Below, piece after piece: positions 11,867 through 25,074 of a stretch of DNA of 64,000 nt. Under the pieces are notes generated by a model. That model saw nothing but the letters and a program-made list of their open reading frames with translations, made no database searches and was not told the origin of the DNA. The translations under genes and the position numbers were made by a program. Source of the stretch: Hybos culiciformis (lineage: Eukaryota > Arthropoda > Insecta > Diptera > Hybotidae). The stretch lies in the NCBI GenBank assembly GCA_964007475.1, contig OZ023273.1, positions 104,716,485 through 104,780,484 of the forward strand, written 5' to 3'. How positions within the stretch are numbered: the stretch's first letter is position 1; every line of letters starts with the position of its first letter.

Positions 11867-14800
11867 AGATATTTTTACTTGTTATCTGAAGTTTTTTTCT
11901 GAAAAGAATTCTAAATATTTTTAAAGTTCTTATTTTAAATATCTAAATAAATAATTTTTAATTTTTCCTTGATATACCCCAAAATAGTTATAAACTAATT
12001 AAATATTACTTCATTTTAGAAAAATTACCATATTTCAGAGTCTAAATGTTATTAAAACTTTCAATGGAATAGCATTAAAGATCATTTTATGAAAATGAAT
12101 TTTTTATCATAAACATACCGCATATATAATTATAGTTAAAAATAAAAAGTGCGAATATTGGAATCGTATATGCAATATTATTTTTTTACATTAAAAACTG
12201 GTCAATAAACTGAATAAAACAAACACTAGTTTCACCTTAAGATATAATTTTTTTTTTATTTAAAGAAAAATGCTTCTCATATTCTATTATTTACCGTCAA
12301 TCTAGTTTATGTTATTTGCAAAAAAAAAAAAAAAAAACGCAGTTATTTTTTTTTTAATCTTAAAGATAAACCATAATATACTTCAACGGCATTAAAAAGA
12401 AAAAAGTAATTTAATTTTCATGATTATAACATTTTCAACTGAAAGTGAGAGTAATTTATAAATTTTTATTTAAACGAATGAAATTACAAAAAAAAAAAAA
12501 TGCTGTTAAATATTTATTTATATGGTAATAATTTTTTGTTTTATTTTATTTATTTATTCTATTCAATTTTATAGGCTAGTAATCCACATAGGTCAAGGCC
12601 TCTATTTTTTTATACTTTAATTTGATTTGATTTTAATTTTTATTGCGTTGACAAAAATTTGAATGAGTTATATTTTTTTTTTTTTTTGTAATAATATTTT
12701 GAAAGATTATTTCAAGTGGTTAAGAAATTTTTGTTTTGAAAAGCGATTCGAATTATAATTTTTTTTTTTTAAATAGCAATTAAATTTGTTGAAAAATTAT
12801 TATAATGTAACTACAGCTGATGATAGAATTTCTGCAAAACAAAATGTTTTTCTAAATTTAAAAATTTCCATAAAGTTATGATGAAAATTCTGGTTTTTAT
12901 TACTAATCACTTGATATATTATAAATGCATTATAAAGCATCGTAAATTTTAATTATGTTGAAAAATAATGAAGTATATTTTAATTACCCACAGATATAAA
13001 TAACTACTTTAACATTATTTACTTCAAAATTCATAATTAAGATAGTTTAAATTTTTTTTGTTACTCATTTCTGTCTTTAAAAAAATATTCAATATTCAAA
13101 ATTATTTCACAAAATTAGTGCAAGAACTTTCAAAAATATTATTCAAACTATTAGCGATATCAGTTGGTTGAAGGTTAAGGGCTAAAAATAAATTTTAAAG
13201 TAAGAAGTCTATATGTTGACAAAACAAAAGACTTAAGCGACAAACTTGATTTTTTATATGAGAATTGTTCGAGTGCAAGATTATTAATTGTTTTAAATTT
13301 TTTTTTTTTTTTTTAATAAAATAACAAGGCCATTATTATAATTTTTTTTATTTCCTGATTTTATGAAACATGTTTTTGAAATGTCACACAAAATATTAGC
13401 AAGAATTAACAAATTGCAATTTTTTTTATATAAAAAAAAAAAATTCAAGTTTTGCAATTTTCTTTAAGAATTCATTTTCGTAACAAAAGCATAATTTATC
13501 AAAAGATTAGTAGACCAGAGAGTTATTTGATATGAATTAGATTGTATTTTTTTCGAAATTAGAAAATAAATGTTTTAAATATATTATTATAAAAAATATA
13601 TATTTAGTTTGAATATATTTAATATACTTTTTTTTTTATTGTAATCAACTAAGTTGAAAATGTTTGAAAATAATATTTATTGTAAATATAATGTTGAGAA
13701 CACTTGAAAGATAATAAAATTAACAAAACTATTGAAGAATTCACAACTTAACGATACAGACGCATAACTTATATGATGAATTAAGTAGATAAGTATTGTT
13801 TTTTTGTCGTGCTAAAAGAACTTGGCCTTACTGCAATATAAAAGTATTTAGAGTACCGATAAATAAACAGTAGTACTAATTAAATTTAAGGTAATTATAA
13901 AAAGAAAACGAAGTTAAAGATCAATTAAATTTTTTTTTTAACCTCAAACTGGGAATTTTCGATAAAATAATCACAAACTCTCGTGATGATTATTTTCTTT
14001 AGTAATTTTATTAACATTATTTATATATTAATATATTAATTTTTTATACTTCAAATTGCCTGAAACTCTTAAAAATGAATACAATGAAGACAAAAATCTA
14101 ATAAATCAATTCAACCTGTACGTAAGCATTGACCTCAGAATGCATTATTTATTATTTTAAAACACATTATAGTCTATTTTATGTATTTTAATGTTGAAAT
14201 TACATAAAATTAAAATTCCACTTTCTATTTTTTTTTTTGTTTTTTTTTTTTTCAATTTTATAATTGTTTGAATAGATTTATACCATATATATGAATCATA
14301 AAGTTAGAGCTTGTCCAATAAAGTAACAATTTTTATAAAAACGTAATAATTTAAGCTAGAAGAATTTTTATTCTTCAAATATATTTATCACGGAAGAATA
14401 AAATCGACATTTTTAAGATAAATTAATTCTATTCTTGAATTAATCATTGATCATTGATAAAAATAGTAATTTTTATGATAAAACAGTTTCTCACGCAATA
14501 AAACTAGAAATAAAAATTACAAAAAACGACTATAAAATCAATAATAAATTGTAAATCGAATTTACCAAAATAATTAGTTCATACCAGATAAAATTGTGTA
14601 ATTGACTATATTCTGAAAAAGATTTTAATAAGTTAAAAAATTTGCGAAAATTTAAATTTTATTATTCGTACACAATTAATCAAAATTCTGTTTAGCTCGA
14701 AGTTAATTTGAAAAAAAAAATTTAATATTTATGATGTAAAGTCTTTAAGCCCTAATATCAATAAATTAAAAATATTTAACCATGAAAATTATAGCCGTTT

Positions 14801-17378
14801 TATGCAGTTTAGATAAATTATATTCAAAGTTCAATATCAATTCTTTGAATAAGGAAATAATCTTAAAATACACTAGAGACAAAATTATATTCAATGGTAA
14901 AATTATAATGGCATTTCAAAAACAAAAACTTATAAAAATGTATTTATTCGTTTTCCGGAAATATTAAGAAGCTGCATAATAAGCTATATACAAGTCACTA
15001 ATTCTTTTTTGTTAGTTCATGCATTTCAATTGTTCTAACATCAGCCTCAACTCGAGGTAATAAAGGTAATAACTTGGAATTACCAAAAAAAATATTGTGA
15101 AGTTTCTATATTACAATGTTTAAAACCATGTTTTATTTTTTTTTTTTTCTAATGGTCTTAATTATCGATTTTCATGGGTTCAGACTCTATGTCCAAAGAG
15201 TTTTCTTCAAACCACAACATTAAAATTTAAAATTTTGTTTCGTTTTTATATCATGTTGATTTTGTTTTCGGCAACTCAATTTTAATAGGAAATAACTTAA
15301 ATTTTAATCCTATTAAACGATTCTAAATAAAAAAATAAATAAATTTTTTTTTTTACTTGGAATGCTATGCACTTAATATTATGTTAAACGAATTAAATCG
15401 TAAAATTAATTTCTCTACATAATTCTGTAGTATATTAATTTTGTTAACTTTATTATAATTTAATTCAAAATATTTATACTAAGAGATGGAAAATTTTGTA
15501 ACCAGTTTATTAAGTAATGTGTTATAAAATTTTATATTTGATCATTTCATTATCGATATCCTTTTGCATTTTTGCATAATTTTATTTATTTTTATTTTTT
15601 TTTAGTACAGATAAATATAAATAATCATAAGCAATAAAATTCAAATAACAAATTAATATTATGTAAAGAAATAGTTTGTTAAGCAAACATTTACCCTTGA
15701 CTATATTATGTAAATTATGTTTTAAAGTGAATGCAAAAAATTTAGATGAAATCAATAAAAAAAAAATATTTTTACTAATAAGTATGTCTTAATTATTGTG
15801 CTCGGAAAAATACTTGTTTAGTTTTCCATATTGCATAAGATAGTTTGAAAGTATTCATATTCATAATTTTTTTTTTCAAATAATTTGAGAAAATATTATT
15901 GAATTTGGTTTTGATACATTATGTAGCAGATTCAATTAACATATGTGTAGTTATTAATGTTATAATGGAATCCGCAAAAATTTCATTAGATTACTTTATA
16001 TTAGGAAATTTTTTTAGGTAATTTTCCGGTTTAGTAATACTTTAGAGCGAAAGCCCATATTTAATCAATTTTTTAAGCCCATATTATTGACGGTTTCTAT
16101 CGACAAACTCCACAGAATATTATTTGTCCATCAATCGTAAAATGTTTGCAAAAAAATTATTGATGGCCACATTACAGTCTAATAATATCATTGAACAAGC
16201 TCTCATTGTAATAATGACAATTCAATGTTAAACTTAAGTATGATTTACTACACATATCTGAAACTTTATGAAATTGATAATTTATTTTTGTTTTTTACTT
16301 TCAATTTATGATTGCACTATGCTTTTTATTTTATATGTTTTTTTTTTTTTTTGTTAAATATTAATCGATTTTTCAAGTTTATTTACGTCCTTAATTATTA
16401 GAGTTTTTTTGTTTATTACTTTTATTAAAAACAAAATATGAATCAAAAAAATTGTTTTTTTTTATATATATCAACTTCCGCAAAAATTAAAATTTAATAC
16501 AAAAATTAAGTAGCGGATAATGAATAAATGATTTTATTATTTTTAAAACATTATTTTTTACCAACTTCAATGAGTTTTGAATATTATTTTTGAAGAATTT
16601 GCAAACCAAAATAAATTAATCAAAAAATTAAATTAAATTAATCCGCAAGCAAGAAAATGCACCGACGAATAGTTAAACTAGTTTAAAGCGGTAAAGAAAA
16701 ATATATGAAATAAAAAAAAAAAAAATTACTATATTATTCTCCTTTCACTTAAGACGATGAAATGGATTAGGTAAAAAAACAGTGGGGCTTTATATGGTCC
16801 CCACCTTACAGAAAAATGCAATATTTTTAAAAAAAAATTTATTATTTTTTTTTTTTATATGTTACCAAAAAGAAGTGGTGTGCATATGTTTTATTTCTTT
16901 TAGATCATGAATTTTAAAATATCAAAAAAAATAATAAAAAATTAAAAAATAATTGTGTAGTAATTTTTGCTTACAAATGTTTAACATTTTCATGATTTTT
17001 TTTTTTTATTTATTTCGATCAAGGTGTATTATATTATTATGAGTGTGTAGTGGAGTTTAGACGAGCAGCATAATAAAGGACAAATATTTTTATCGCTCTT
17101 TAATAATTGTTGACTTTATATTATTATTGAGTAATTTAATAATGAAAGAGTTTTATTTAGGTGATAGAAATGTGTATTTGACTTATATATATGTATATTT
17201 CGTAAGGTGTCAGCTTGTTTGCACATTATTTGAACGTAAATTAGAGATTTATGTGCAAAAATGCATCTAGGTTGCCAAAAATGCAATTTATACAATATAT
17301 AAAGATTTTTTTAGAAAAAAAAACGTGAAAGTGAAAGATATGTTTATATTAAAAAAAAACCTATTATTTAGTTAGCAT

Positions 17379-17589
17379 CAAAGAGTATGCATATCATAGA
17401 GGATTCAGTCTAGCTAGAGGATTCAATCCTATACAAAAAATACAAATTAAAAAACTGAAACAAAAAATCTTAAATCGCACTCCATGAGCTTATATTTATT
17501 TTTTTGAGAACTTCGCTCTCACAAAAATTTTTAAAACTTTTGTGAGAGCGAAATTCTTACTGAAGCTTCTATGATATACATACTCTTTG
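17379..17589. mobile_element. Small foldback/MITE-like element with inner hairpin
   Basis: The ends are inverted repeats of about 24 bp: CAAAGAGTATGCATATCATA on the left, and the right end read in reverse complement as CAAAGAGTATGTATATCATA. Inside sits a second, perfect inverted repeat, TTCGCTCTCACAAAA paired with TTTTGTGAGAGCGAA around 17,512-17,552. The 211-bp length and nested palindromes suit a MITE or foldback element. No clear target-site duplication is visible, so the superfamily is open. Confidence 0.6.
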
Positions 17590-20500
17590 TTAATAAGTTA
17601 AAAAATTTTATACTTTATAATTTCGTGTTCGAACAGAATTTGTCACTGAAGAAAGTGGTAACCACAATAACTTGTTAATAAGACTGAAGTTAAAGTATTT
17701 CGTCTTGTTAAGAAGAAATAGCAAAAATTCCACTTAATTAGGGCAATATTAGAAGTGTGGTTTCTGCACAACACTAAATAAATGAATATTGATGAAAAAA
17801 CCAAATTATCTTATATAGTAACTACCTCGGATGCCACTATCAAGAATCAAATACTAAAAGACATAATATAAATTTTTATTTTAAATTTAAACTAACCAAG
17901 TAAATCAAACTTTCTAGTTTGTTGAAACCAACATTGACCAACATTAGAAAAATATATTTAATATTATTATTTATGTGTTTATGTAAACATATTTTAATTA
18001 ACATAAAATTCAATCTTTTTTTCTTTTATTGAAAACAAAAACTATTTAGTGCTACCCGCATTTTTATATTTCATAAATTTGTCAAAAACAATCATTTTTC
18101 TTAACTTAAACGATGGTTTTTAAAGCTTAAATATTTCAGTTAAAAAAAAAAATAAAAAAAGAAAAAAAAAACTGGAATGAATTACATATTAATCATTTTT
18201 AGTCTGAAGAAATAACAAAAAATATCATTATAGTAGGTATAAATATATACTTTTTTTATACATTTATTTATGATGATATTCACGAGGAATTATTTAATAA
18301 TCTCATCAGGGTTGGTTGTGAAAAATAGCCGAAAACAACAACAAAGAAAATTAAAACCTACAGCTTTTTCTCCTTCATTCAAAATATAAATATATTTATA
18401 AAAAAAAATACTATCAATCAGACAGCTACCACTAACTAGCTTATATACATATATATATATATACTATCAAAACTATCACACTTAGATACAAACTTCAGAT
18501 ATATTTAAATAAAAGATACTTGTAACTGTAAAAAAAATATTTTTTTTCTTAATATAGAAATAAAAAACTGCTTCTACTTAGAAAAAAAACAAAAAAAAAA
18601 CAAGTATATATTTAACCAAACCCTGAAAAAATTATTAATAGTTTTGCATTAATAAATAATTAAGTTAAAAAAAAAATTAATAAGTCTTATTGAAAAAAAA
18701 TTCTTGGTTGCAGATTTTTTTTTTTTTTTTCACCATTAAGCTTTTACCAATATTTTTCTGAAGAAGAATTATATACTTTTTTTTCAATTATCGACATTAT
18801 ATAGTTTTCTGACTTAAAAAATAAAAAATTAAGAATTTTAGAGGGCGAAAATTGTGGAAAAAAAAGAAGTGAACATTTTTTATTTCTTATTTATTTTTTA
18901 ATTTTAAAATATGAATCATAATGTACGGAATTTCCAAATTTAAATCAAAATCAATTAATTTATTTTTATTTTTATGCATAGTAATTTTTTTAATTTTTAT
19001 TTTTTGATATAACAACACCACGTAGTCGTTAGCCACATATTCATATTTTCTGAAAAATAAATAACACATATCTATATTTTATTACTCATAATATAATTTT
19101 TCATTCAATGACAATTATGTATTATTTATTTAATATATAAATTAAAGAAAAAAAAAGTTAGAAAAATAAAAATTGGAAAATAACAAAAATAAATTTTATC
19201 CCAAAAGTTTGATATTTACAGGGTTTATTTCTAATGTCGTATGTAACATTATTATAGAGTACTATGAAAGTAATTCTATTGATATTGTAATTATTCGAGT
19301 GAACGTAGATCGTAACTTTCAGTAAAATTGGTTATTTCTCTTAAATAAATTGTTGTAATCTATGAACTTCTACGAAATTGATTATTACTAAATAAAAATA
19401 TGAAGTAAATCCATTATAAATAAAATATGAGGCCGGTTGTCAACATTTCTATTTAAGATACTTTACTTTGAAGATATATATAATGCTCGCAATCGTGGGC
19501 TAAATATATTTTTTGGGTTCCTTAAATATCATATTCCTAATACTATTTAGTCATTTTTCAAGTTTCTCTAATGAATTTCTACTAGTTATTCCCAACATAC
19601 TAATTTTCATCGGAATCCTTTAATAAAAATATAAAATATATAAATTTTATATGAAAATTAGTCGAGGTTATCGAGCTAAAAATTATCTGACTTTAGACCG
19701 ATATCTGCATTATGTAAAATTGCTGAAAAAAATTTAAAAGTTATTATAGTTAAAATTAGTTTTATTTTTGATTTAAAAAAAATAAGAAGCAGGATGGCTC
19801 TACAGATTGGTGTCTAAAAATTAACTAATTTAACATTAAAATGAAACACAAATAAATGATATTTCTGTGGAACAAAAATATCCAAGAAAGATCCAAAAAA
19901 ATAATAAATGTCACTTCAAGGTTTTTTTTTAAATCATGAAAGTAATATTTCAAGAAAATTAAAAATTACCACTTTCAAATAATGTGTCGAATTATTTTCA
20001 TACCAAAAAAACTTTTTTTTTTGTAATATTGATAAATAAATTATGGTCAATAATAAAATTAATGCAATCAAATGATCAAATTTTTACCCATCCTAAATTT
20101 CTTTTTAACAATATATGTAGCAAAAAACATTTATTTGAAGTTCATTACCTTTTTACAAAATTAACTATCATTAAAATAATAAAAAAAAATCGGGTAATGA
20201 ACTTAATTTATACTTTTTTTTTTTTTTCAAAATTTTTATTATAGTTATAAATTAAATTTCAAGACCGTATATTTTGATTTACTAACAATAATTTTTGTAC
20301 ACACCATAGTTAAAATGTATCGTAAAATTCATATTAATTAATGGCACTTTGAATAAAATTAATATGGATTTATAACAGTTAGACGTATGTAAATAAAGTA
20401 TAAAAATTAAGATGCTTACAGCAAATTTACTTTTAATTTTAATTTTTTTCTGTTGTTTTTTTTTTTTTTTTTATAATGACTTAAGAAGCACGTTCAAATA

Positions 20501-21744
20501 TTTCCTTATAAATAATGTTTTGTCCAAAATGAAATAAACAAAAAAAATATATATCTAGATAAAATATGCATGCATTTTAAAGTGGGCTTACGAATTAAGA
20601 TTGAATTCTGTCAGAAACGATCTATATTAAGGTATATAAAATAAAATATTATCTTGTTGCAATATCAATATTGCATGCAGGAATAATTCGGTTCACTATT
20701 ACCAAAAAAAAATCAATTTATTTCATGTTAATAATTTTTTACTTTGAATTTACATTTACTATACTTTTTAAAAAGCAGTAACAATATTTCGAATGTTCGG
20801 GTCTAATATTTTGTATTCTTCAATTTTTAACATATCGTTTTGGAATAATATCATAGAAAATATATTCATAAGCAAATAATGTAAAGGATTACCAAAACTA
20901 ATATTTTATGAATTTTGAAGCTAAAAATGTATAACTAGAATTTTTTGTTATCTTATTATAAAAAGATAGTTAAGTAATTGAAACCAGATAGTGTTGAATA
21001 AGAATGTTGAATAAGTATAACCCTTGTCCTTGATTTAATGAACAAAGGCATAAACAACAATGAATGAAAAATTAAAATTTCAAAAAATTTCATTCTTATT
21101 TCGATTAGGGCAAATAAAAATCATATTATCACTATTTTGTTTTTTCTTGGAGTAGCGCCAAACCTTCGCTATGTCTTTTATCAGGGAATTCCTATGAACG
21201 CTATAAAAACCTTAAACTATGTAAGCCTAAGAATATTTTTCACTTAATTAAAATAATAATATCGGTATCTTTATTTTCTTTCAATTTCTAAAGCATTCCT
21301 TAGTGCATTGTTAAAGAATTTGATTCATGCAATTATTTGCTTTTATAATTTTTATATATAAATATTTTTTCTTTTTTTTTCAAGTATAAATTTTTTTTTT
21401 TTGGAGAATTTTAAAGAATGAGGAATGAATGAATAATTCGTGTTAAGAATAATTTATTGGTAAAAACCAATTAGTTTGTTAAAGACATTAAAAAATTGCC
21501 TTTGTTAAAAAAAATGCATTTTTATGTACATTAAAAAGTTTATTTAAACTAACCACATAAGTTAATAGTCGATAAGAGCAAAATAAAGAATATATAATAT
21601 ACATATGCAGTAGCTATTGGTAAAAAAAAATAAAAATATGAATATATAAATATATTTTTATTTATTTCGGTCTTTTTCTTTCAAAATCATAGACTTAATC
21701 TTTCTAATTCGTTAACTTTTAAAATTAAAACCAAAATATTTATT
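17590..21744. other. A/T-rich stretch without recognisable genes
   Basis: Homopolymers and low-complexity sequence. A short open stretch near 21,120-21,200 (minus frame containing NSLIKDIAKVWRYSKKK) looks slightly more coding-like than its surroundings but has no start, splice sites or recognised family. Confidence 0.5.
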
Positions 21745-22038
21745 TCATAAATAGTTTTCAATATTAATTTTTGGTTTTTTTTTTTCGACACCATCTATAT
21801 TTTCTTTATAAGCGGTCATTTTCCGTATTTGAATTAGACGATAACAGTTAAACAACCTGAAAAATATTTTAAGATATATGTAATTAAATAAAAATAATGT
21901 TTGCAAACATTCAAAAAACAATGATTCATTGCGTCGAAGAGGTTTTGTTGTACTGAGAAAATGGTTAAGCAATTCATAAAATTCTATTGGAAAACGTTTC
22001 CTAAGGTCCGGCTCGAAGGACCACTTATATGTTGCCAT
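21745..22038 (-). CDS. Hypothetical 97-residue open reading frame, doubtful
   Basis: Starts MATYKWSFEPDLRKRFPIEF and stays open for 97 codons. The first 60 residues have mixed composition and the DNA there (about 21,930-22,035) is richer in G, C and CpG than the surroundings, which is why it is kept. The second part follows a good-looking acceptor (TTTTTCAG at about 21,857) and drifts into Lys/Asn-rich sequence, so the true model could be spliced or the frame could be chance. It is not recognised as any family. It lies about 110 bp from the repeat element at 22,151 and might be a remnant associated with it. Confidence 0.25.
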   Translation of the reverse strand: MATYKWSFEPDLRKRFPIEFYELLNHFLSTTKPLRRNESLFFECLQTLFLFNYIYLKIFFRLFNCYRLIQIRKMTAYKENIDGVEKKKPKINIENYL

Positions 22039-22150
22039 ATAAGAACTTTAGAGTTTTATTCATTCTACAAATTTAATTAGAAGTGTACAAAATTTTTAGG
22101 AATTTACAATTAGAATAAGGAAAAGAAATTTTAGAATTTGAAATTATATA

Positions 22151-23535
22151 AAACTAGCCGTCAATCCGTGCTTAGCTACGGACTTTAACTACTTTGGTAA
22201 GCGGAATTTTTGTTATTAGCTTGATAGTCAATTATAGGAGCTTTTATTTTATTATATTTGGGGAAAGTATCTAAAGGGAATTAAGATTTATCATTTTTAC
22301 TTATTCAACACACAAATTGTATGAAATCGAACGAATTTATTACATCCTCTCCTTAAACAGGTTTCCAAACCAAACCAAATTTGTGTTTTTAGTAGCTAGT
22401 TATTTTATAAATTTGGCAAAATATCTAAGAAGAATAATATTTATCATTTCTACTTATCCAACACTTAAATCGTATGTAATCGAATGATATCCTTCCCTTA
22501 ACCAGGTTTCCAAACCAAACCAAATTTGTGTTTTTATCCATTTCCTCTTTTTATGAATCAAATTTGAATGAAATCGGAAGAACTTTTGCAGTCCTCCCCG
22601 GGAGGGATTTCTGGGTAGGGTGCCATTCAAATTTTAAAATAGCCTAACGACCCCGAGACAAAGAGACGGTGTAAATTTGGAAACGATCGGTTGAGTAGTT
22701 TAATTTTTAATATTTTGGAGTTATTAGTAATAAAGAAATTGATTTCTATATATTCGAAGAGACCCCCTAAAAAGAGGGGGCCAAATTTTTTGTTACGAAA
22801 TTCGTGTGTTTAATCATTTTTATGTAACAAATTTAAATGAAATCGGACAAAATTTTGAAGTCCTCCCCTAGGGTAGGAGGTCAATAAATTTTTGTTACGA
22901 AATTTGTGTGTAATCAGTTCTTCTTTTTACATACCAAATTTGAATGAAATCGGACGAACTTTTAAAATCCGTCCCGAGGGGAGATTCCTGTGTAGGAGGT
23001 CTCTGGGTAGGAGGTCAACAAATTTTTAGTTACGAAATTTGTGTATAATCAGTTTCTCATTTTACATACCAAATTTGAATGAAATCGGACGAACTTTTAA
23101 AATCCGCCCCGAGGGGAGATCCCTGGGTAGGAGGTCGTTGGGTAGGAGGTCGTTGGGTAGGAGGTCAACAAATTTTTAGTTACGAAATTTGTGTGTAATC
23201 AGTTTCTCTTTTTACATACCAAATTTGAATGAAATCGGACGAACTTTTAGAATCCGCCCCGAAGGGAGATCCCTGGGTAGGAGGTCGCTGGGTAGGAGGT
23301 CAACAAATTTTTAGTTACGAAATTTGTGTGTAATCAGTTTCTCATTTTACATACCAAATTTGAATGAAATCGGACGAACTTTTAAAGTCCGCCCCCGGGG
23401 GAGGTCCCTGGGTAGGAGGCTAATCAAATTTTAGAATAGCCTATAACGACCCCCGACCTGACACAAAGACATGGTGTAAGTTTGAAAACGATCGGTTGAG
23501 CGGTAACATACAACTTCTGCTTTATATATATAGAT
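22151..23535 (+). repeat. Interspersed repeat with an internal minisatellite
   Basis: Begins around ACTAGCCGTCAATCCGTGCT and ends around CTGCTTTATATATATAGATT. The centre (about 22,781-23,420) is a tandem array of five units of about 120 bp, with starts near 22,781, 22,881, 23,015, 23,165 and 23,300. Each carries GTTACGAAATTTGTGTGTAA, then CAAATTTGAATGAAATCGGA, then a GGGTAGGAGGTC motif. That last motif is itself repeated one to three times per unit, so unit length varies by about 15 bp. The terminal block with AACGATCGGTTGAG occurs twice (about 22,640-22,755 and 23,430-23,535), suggesting that one copy duplicated into or beside another. A second, shorter copy lies at 59,845-60,119. No coding capacity is seen; the class is uncertain. 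Confidence 0.8.
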
Positions 23536-24620
23536 TTAATACGAGTATTAATTTTAAATTTTAATATCTTACAGATTCAACATTTGGATTTGATATTTAC
23601 AGACTGATGCATTAAATTTTTAAAATTAAAGAATTCGTCATTGAAAGCATAATTGATATACTTTATCGATTAAGGCTCATCATATATTTTAAATTGTCTG
23701 AAAATATTTTTATTAACTTACAAATATTTTTCAAATGTGCGGTAACTTTTAAATATGTACATAATTCTTATATAAAAGTTTACTAAAAATCCTAACATCA
23801 ACATTTAGCTTTCAGTAGCGCGAAAAATGTAGTTTCTTGAAAATCAATAAAAAAAAAAAAATTTCATTGCGAGCAAAAAAAAATATTGGTTGGTTAAAGT
23901 GTTTTCCTGTTAAATAAAATTAACTTAAAAAAAATTTTTTTTTTTTTTTTATTGGAAAGAATGTATCAAATTTTTATGTTAACCTTTTATATTTCCTTTT
24001 TTTTGAGGTTAAGAAAAAAATAAAAAAAAATAAACCTTCTTTTGGGAATATATTACAAGTATCTGGTTCCAATGGAGACCTTGAAAAATTATTGAAGCAG
24101 GAAAACTCGATTATGTTTTTTTTTTTTAAATTATTATTATTTTGTGATGTTGTCTCAAATTGAGTCTCGCCTTTAAGATTTATTATTGATTTTTTTTTTT
24201 TAATGATAAGTTTTCGTTATAGTTTTTTGTATTGCGAAAAAAAAAACCGCACAATGTTTTTCATTAATAAGGTAAAGTATCAATCAATAATTCATGGAAA
24301 TTCATTTAAAATGTTATTATAGGTACATATACAATTTTTTTTTTTTTTTTGAATGAGTAAAATAACATGAACAGAACATATTAATTTTAAGTAGATATTG
24401 TTTGAATTAAATCTATCTACATGTACAAATTAATACACATCATACATAAATCTACATATATATACATTGCATATTACGGATACCTGTGAATATCATATAT
24501 TCATATTTCAATATTTTTAATCCAAATTTTTAGTATTTTTAACATGAAATATTATAATTAAACCCAAAATATTATAAATTATCAATACAATCAATACAGT
24601 GTTTTTTTCGAATTTCTTAC
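23536..24620. other. A/T-rich stretch without recognisable genes
   Basis: Poly-A and poly-T tracts and low-complexity sequence; nothing coding or structured stands out. Confidence 0.5.
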
Positions 24621-24694
24621 CTGAATCTAATGATTGATTTTTCGACCACTTGCCGATATTCGATTTTTCTGAAATGTTGCGCATATCTTCGGTT
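24621..24694 (-). other. Candidate internal exon (74 nt)
   Basis: On the minus strand a pyrimidine-rich acceptor (TATTGTCTTCAG) precedes 74 bases ending CAG, followed by GTAAGA. The block has five CpGs, unlike its surroundings. Two frames are open: one reads NRRYAQHFRKIEYRQVVEKS and continues, the other TEDMRNISEKSNIGKWSKNQ and continues. Neither is recognised. The third frame has a stop six bases before the donor. If spliced to the start-codon exon of the secreted-protein gene (8,681-8,706), it would be non-coding 5' UTR with an upstream ATG. It could equally be a coding exon of another minus-strand gene. Confidence 0.5.
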
Positions 24695-24740
24695 CTGAAG
24701 ACAATACAATATAGTACATATATTCAATTTTAAGACACAT

Positions 24741-24880
24741 AAAATATTGCGGCTACCACAGAATCGCAACTCAAGCGACATAATAGGTATCAAATGAAAG
24801 GGATTGACGAGTAGAGTACAAAAAGCTGTGCAACGCGTCTAAAAATATGGCGGTAACTACTCCTCTACATTCAGTTTTTC
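24741..24880. repeat. Possible fragment of an interspersed repeat
   Basis: A less A/T-rich island containing AATAGGTATCAAATGAAAGG, GACGAGTAGAGTACAAAAAG and CAACGCGTCTAAAAATATGG. Such phrases recur in insect repeats as far as I recall, but no termini or second copy are present here. Confidence 0.3.
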
Positions 24881-25074
24881 ATTGGTTATTCTAAATTTTT
24901 TAAGTCATTTTTCCTACTTTCTGATTTTAATTTAGTGATTTTTTAATGACTAAAAAGTACGAAAATTAATTAAAATATAAAAATATTTTTAAGAACAAAC
25001 TTTTATTTAATGAACTAAAAAGTAGAAAATAATAAAACATAAAGTAATAAAAAGTTGCCTGAGTCTCCTGTACA

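Larger units (their letters stand above)
8707..17378. other. A/T-rich non-coding stretch; possible upstream intron or promoter region of the secreted-protein gene
   Basis: No coding region can be supported. The few long frames are low-complexity Lys/Asn/Ile/Phe translations of A/T-rich DNA. The stretch contains a dispersed repeat pair (9,517-9,590 and 11,793-11,866), a 22-bp tandem duplication at 10,974-11,016 and many A or T runs. If the orphan exon at 24.6 kb belongs to the secreted-protein gene, all of this is intron. Confidence 0.5.

Noticed and set aside
22781..23420. Regularly spaced repeats resembling a CRISPR array
   Set aside because: Eukaryotic context, units of about 120 bp similar along their whole length, no unique spacers and no cas genes: it is a minisatellite.
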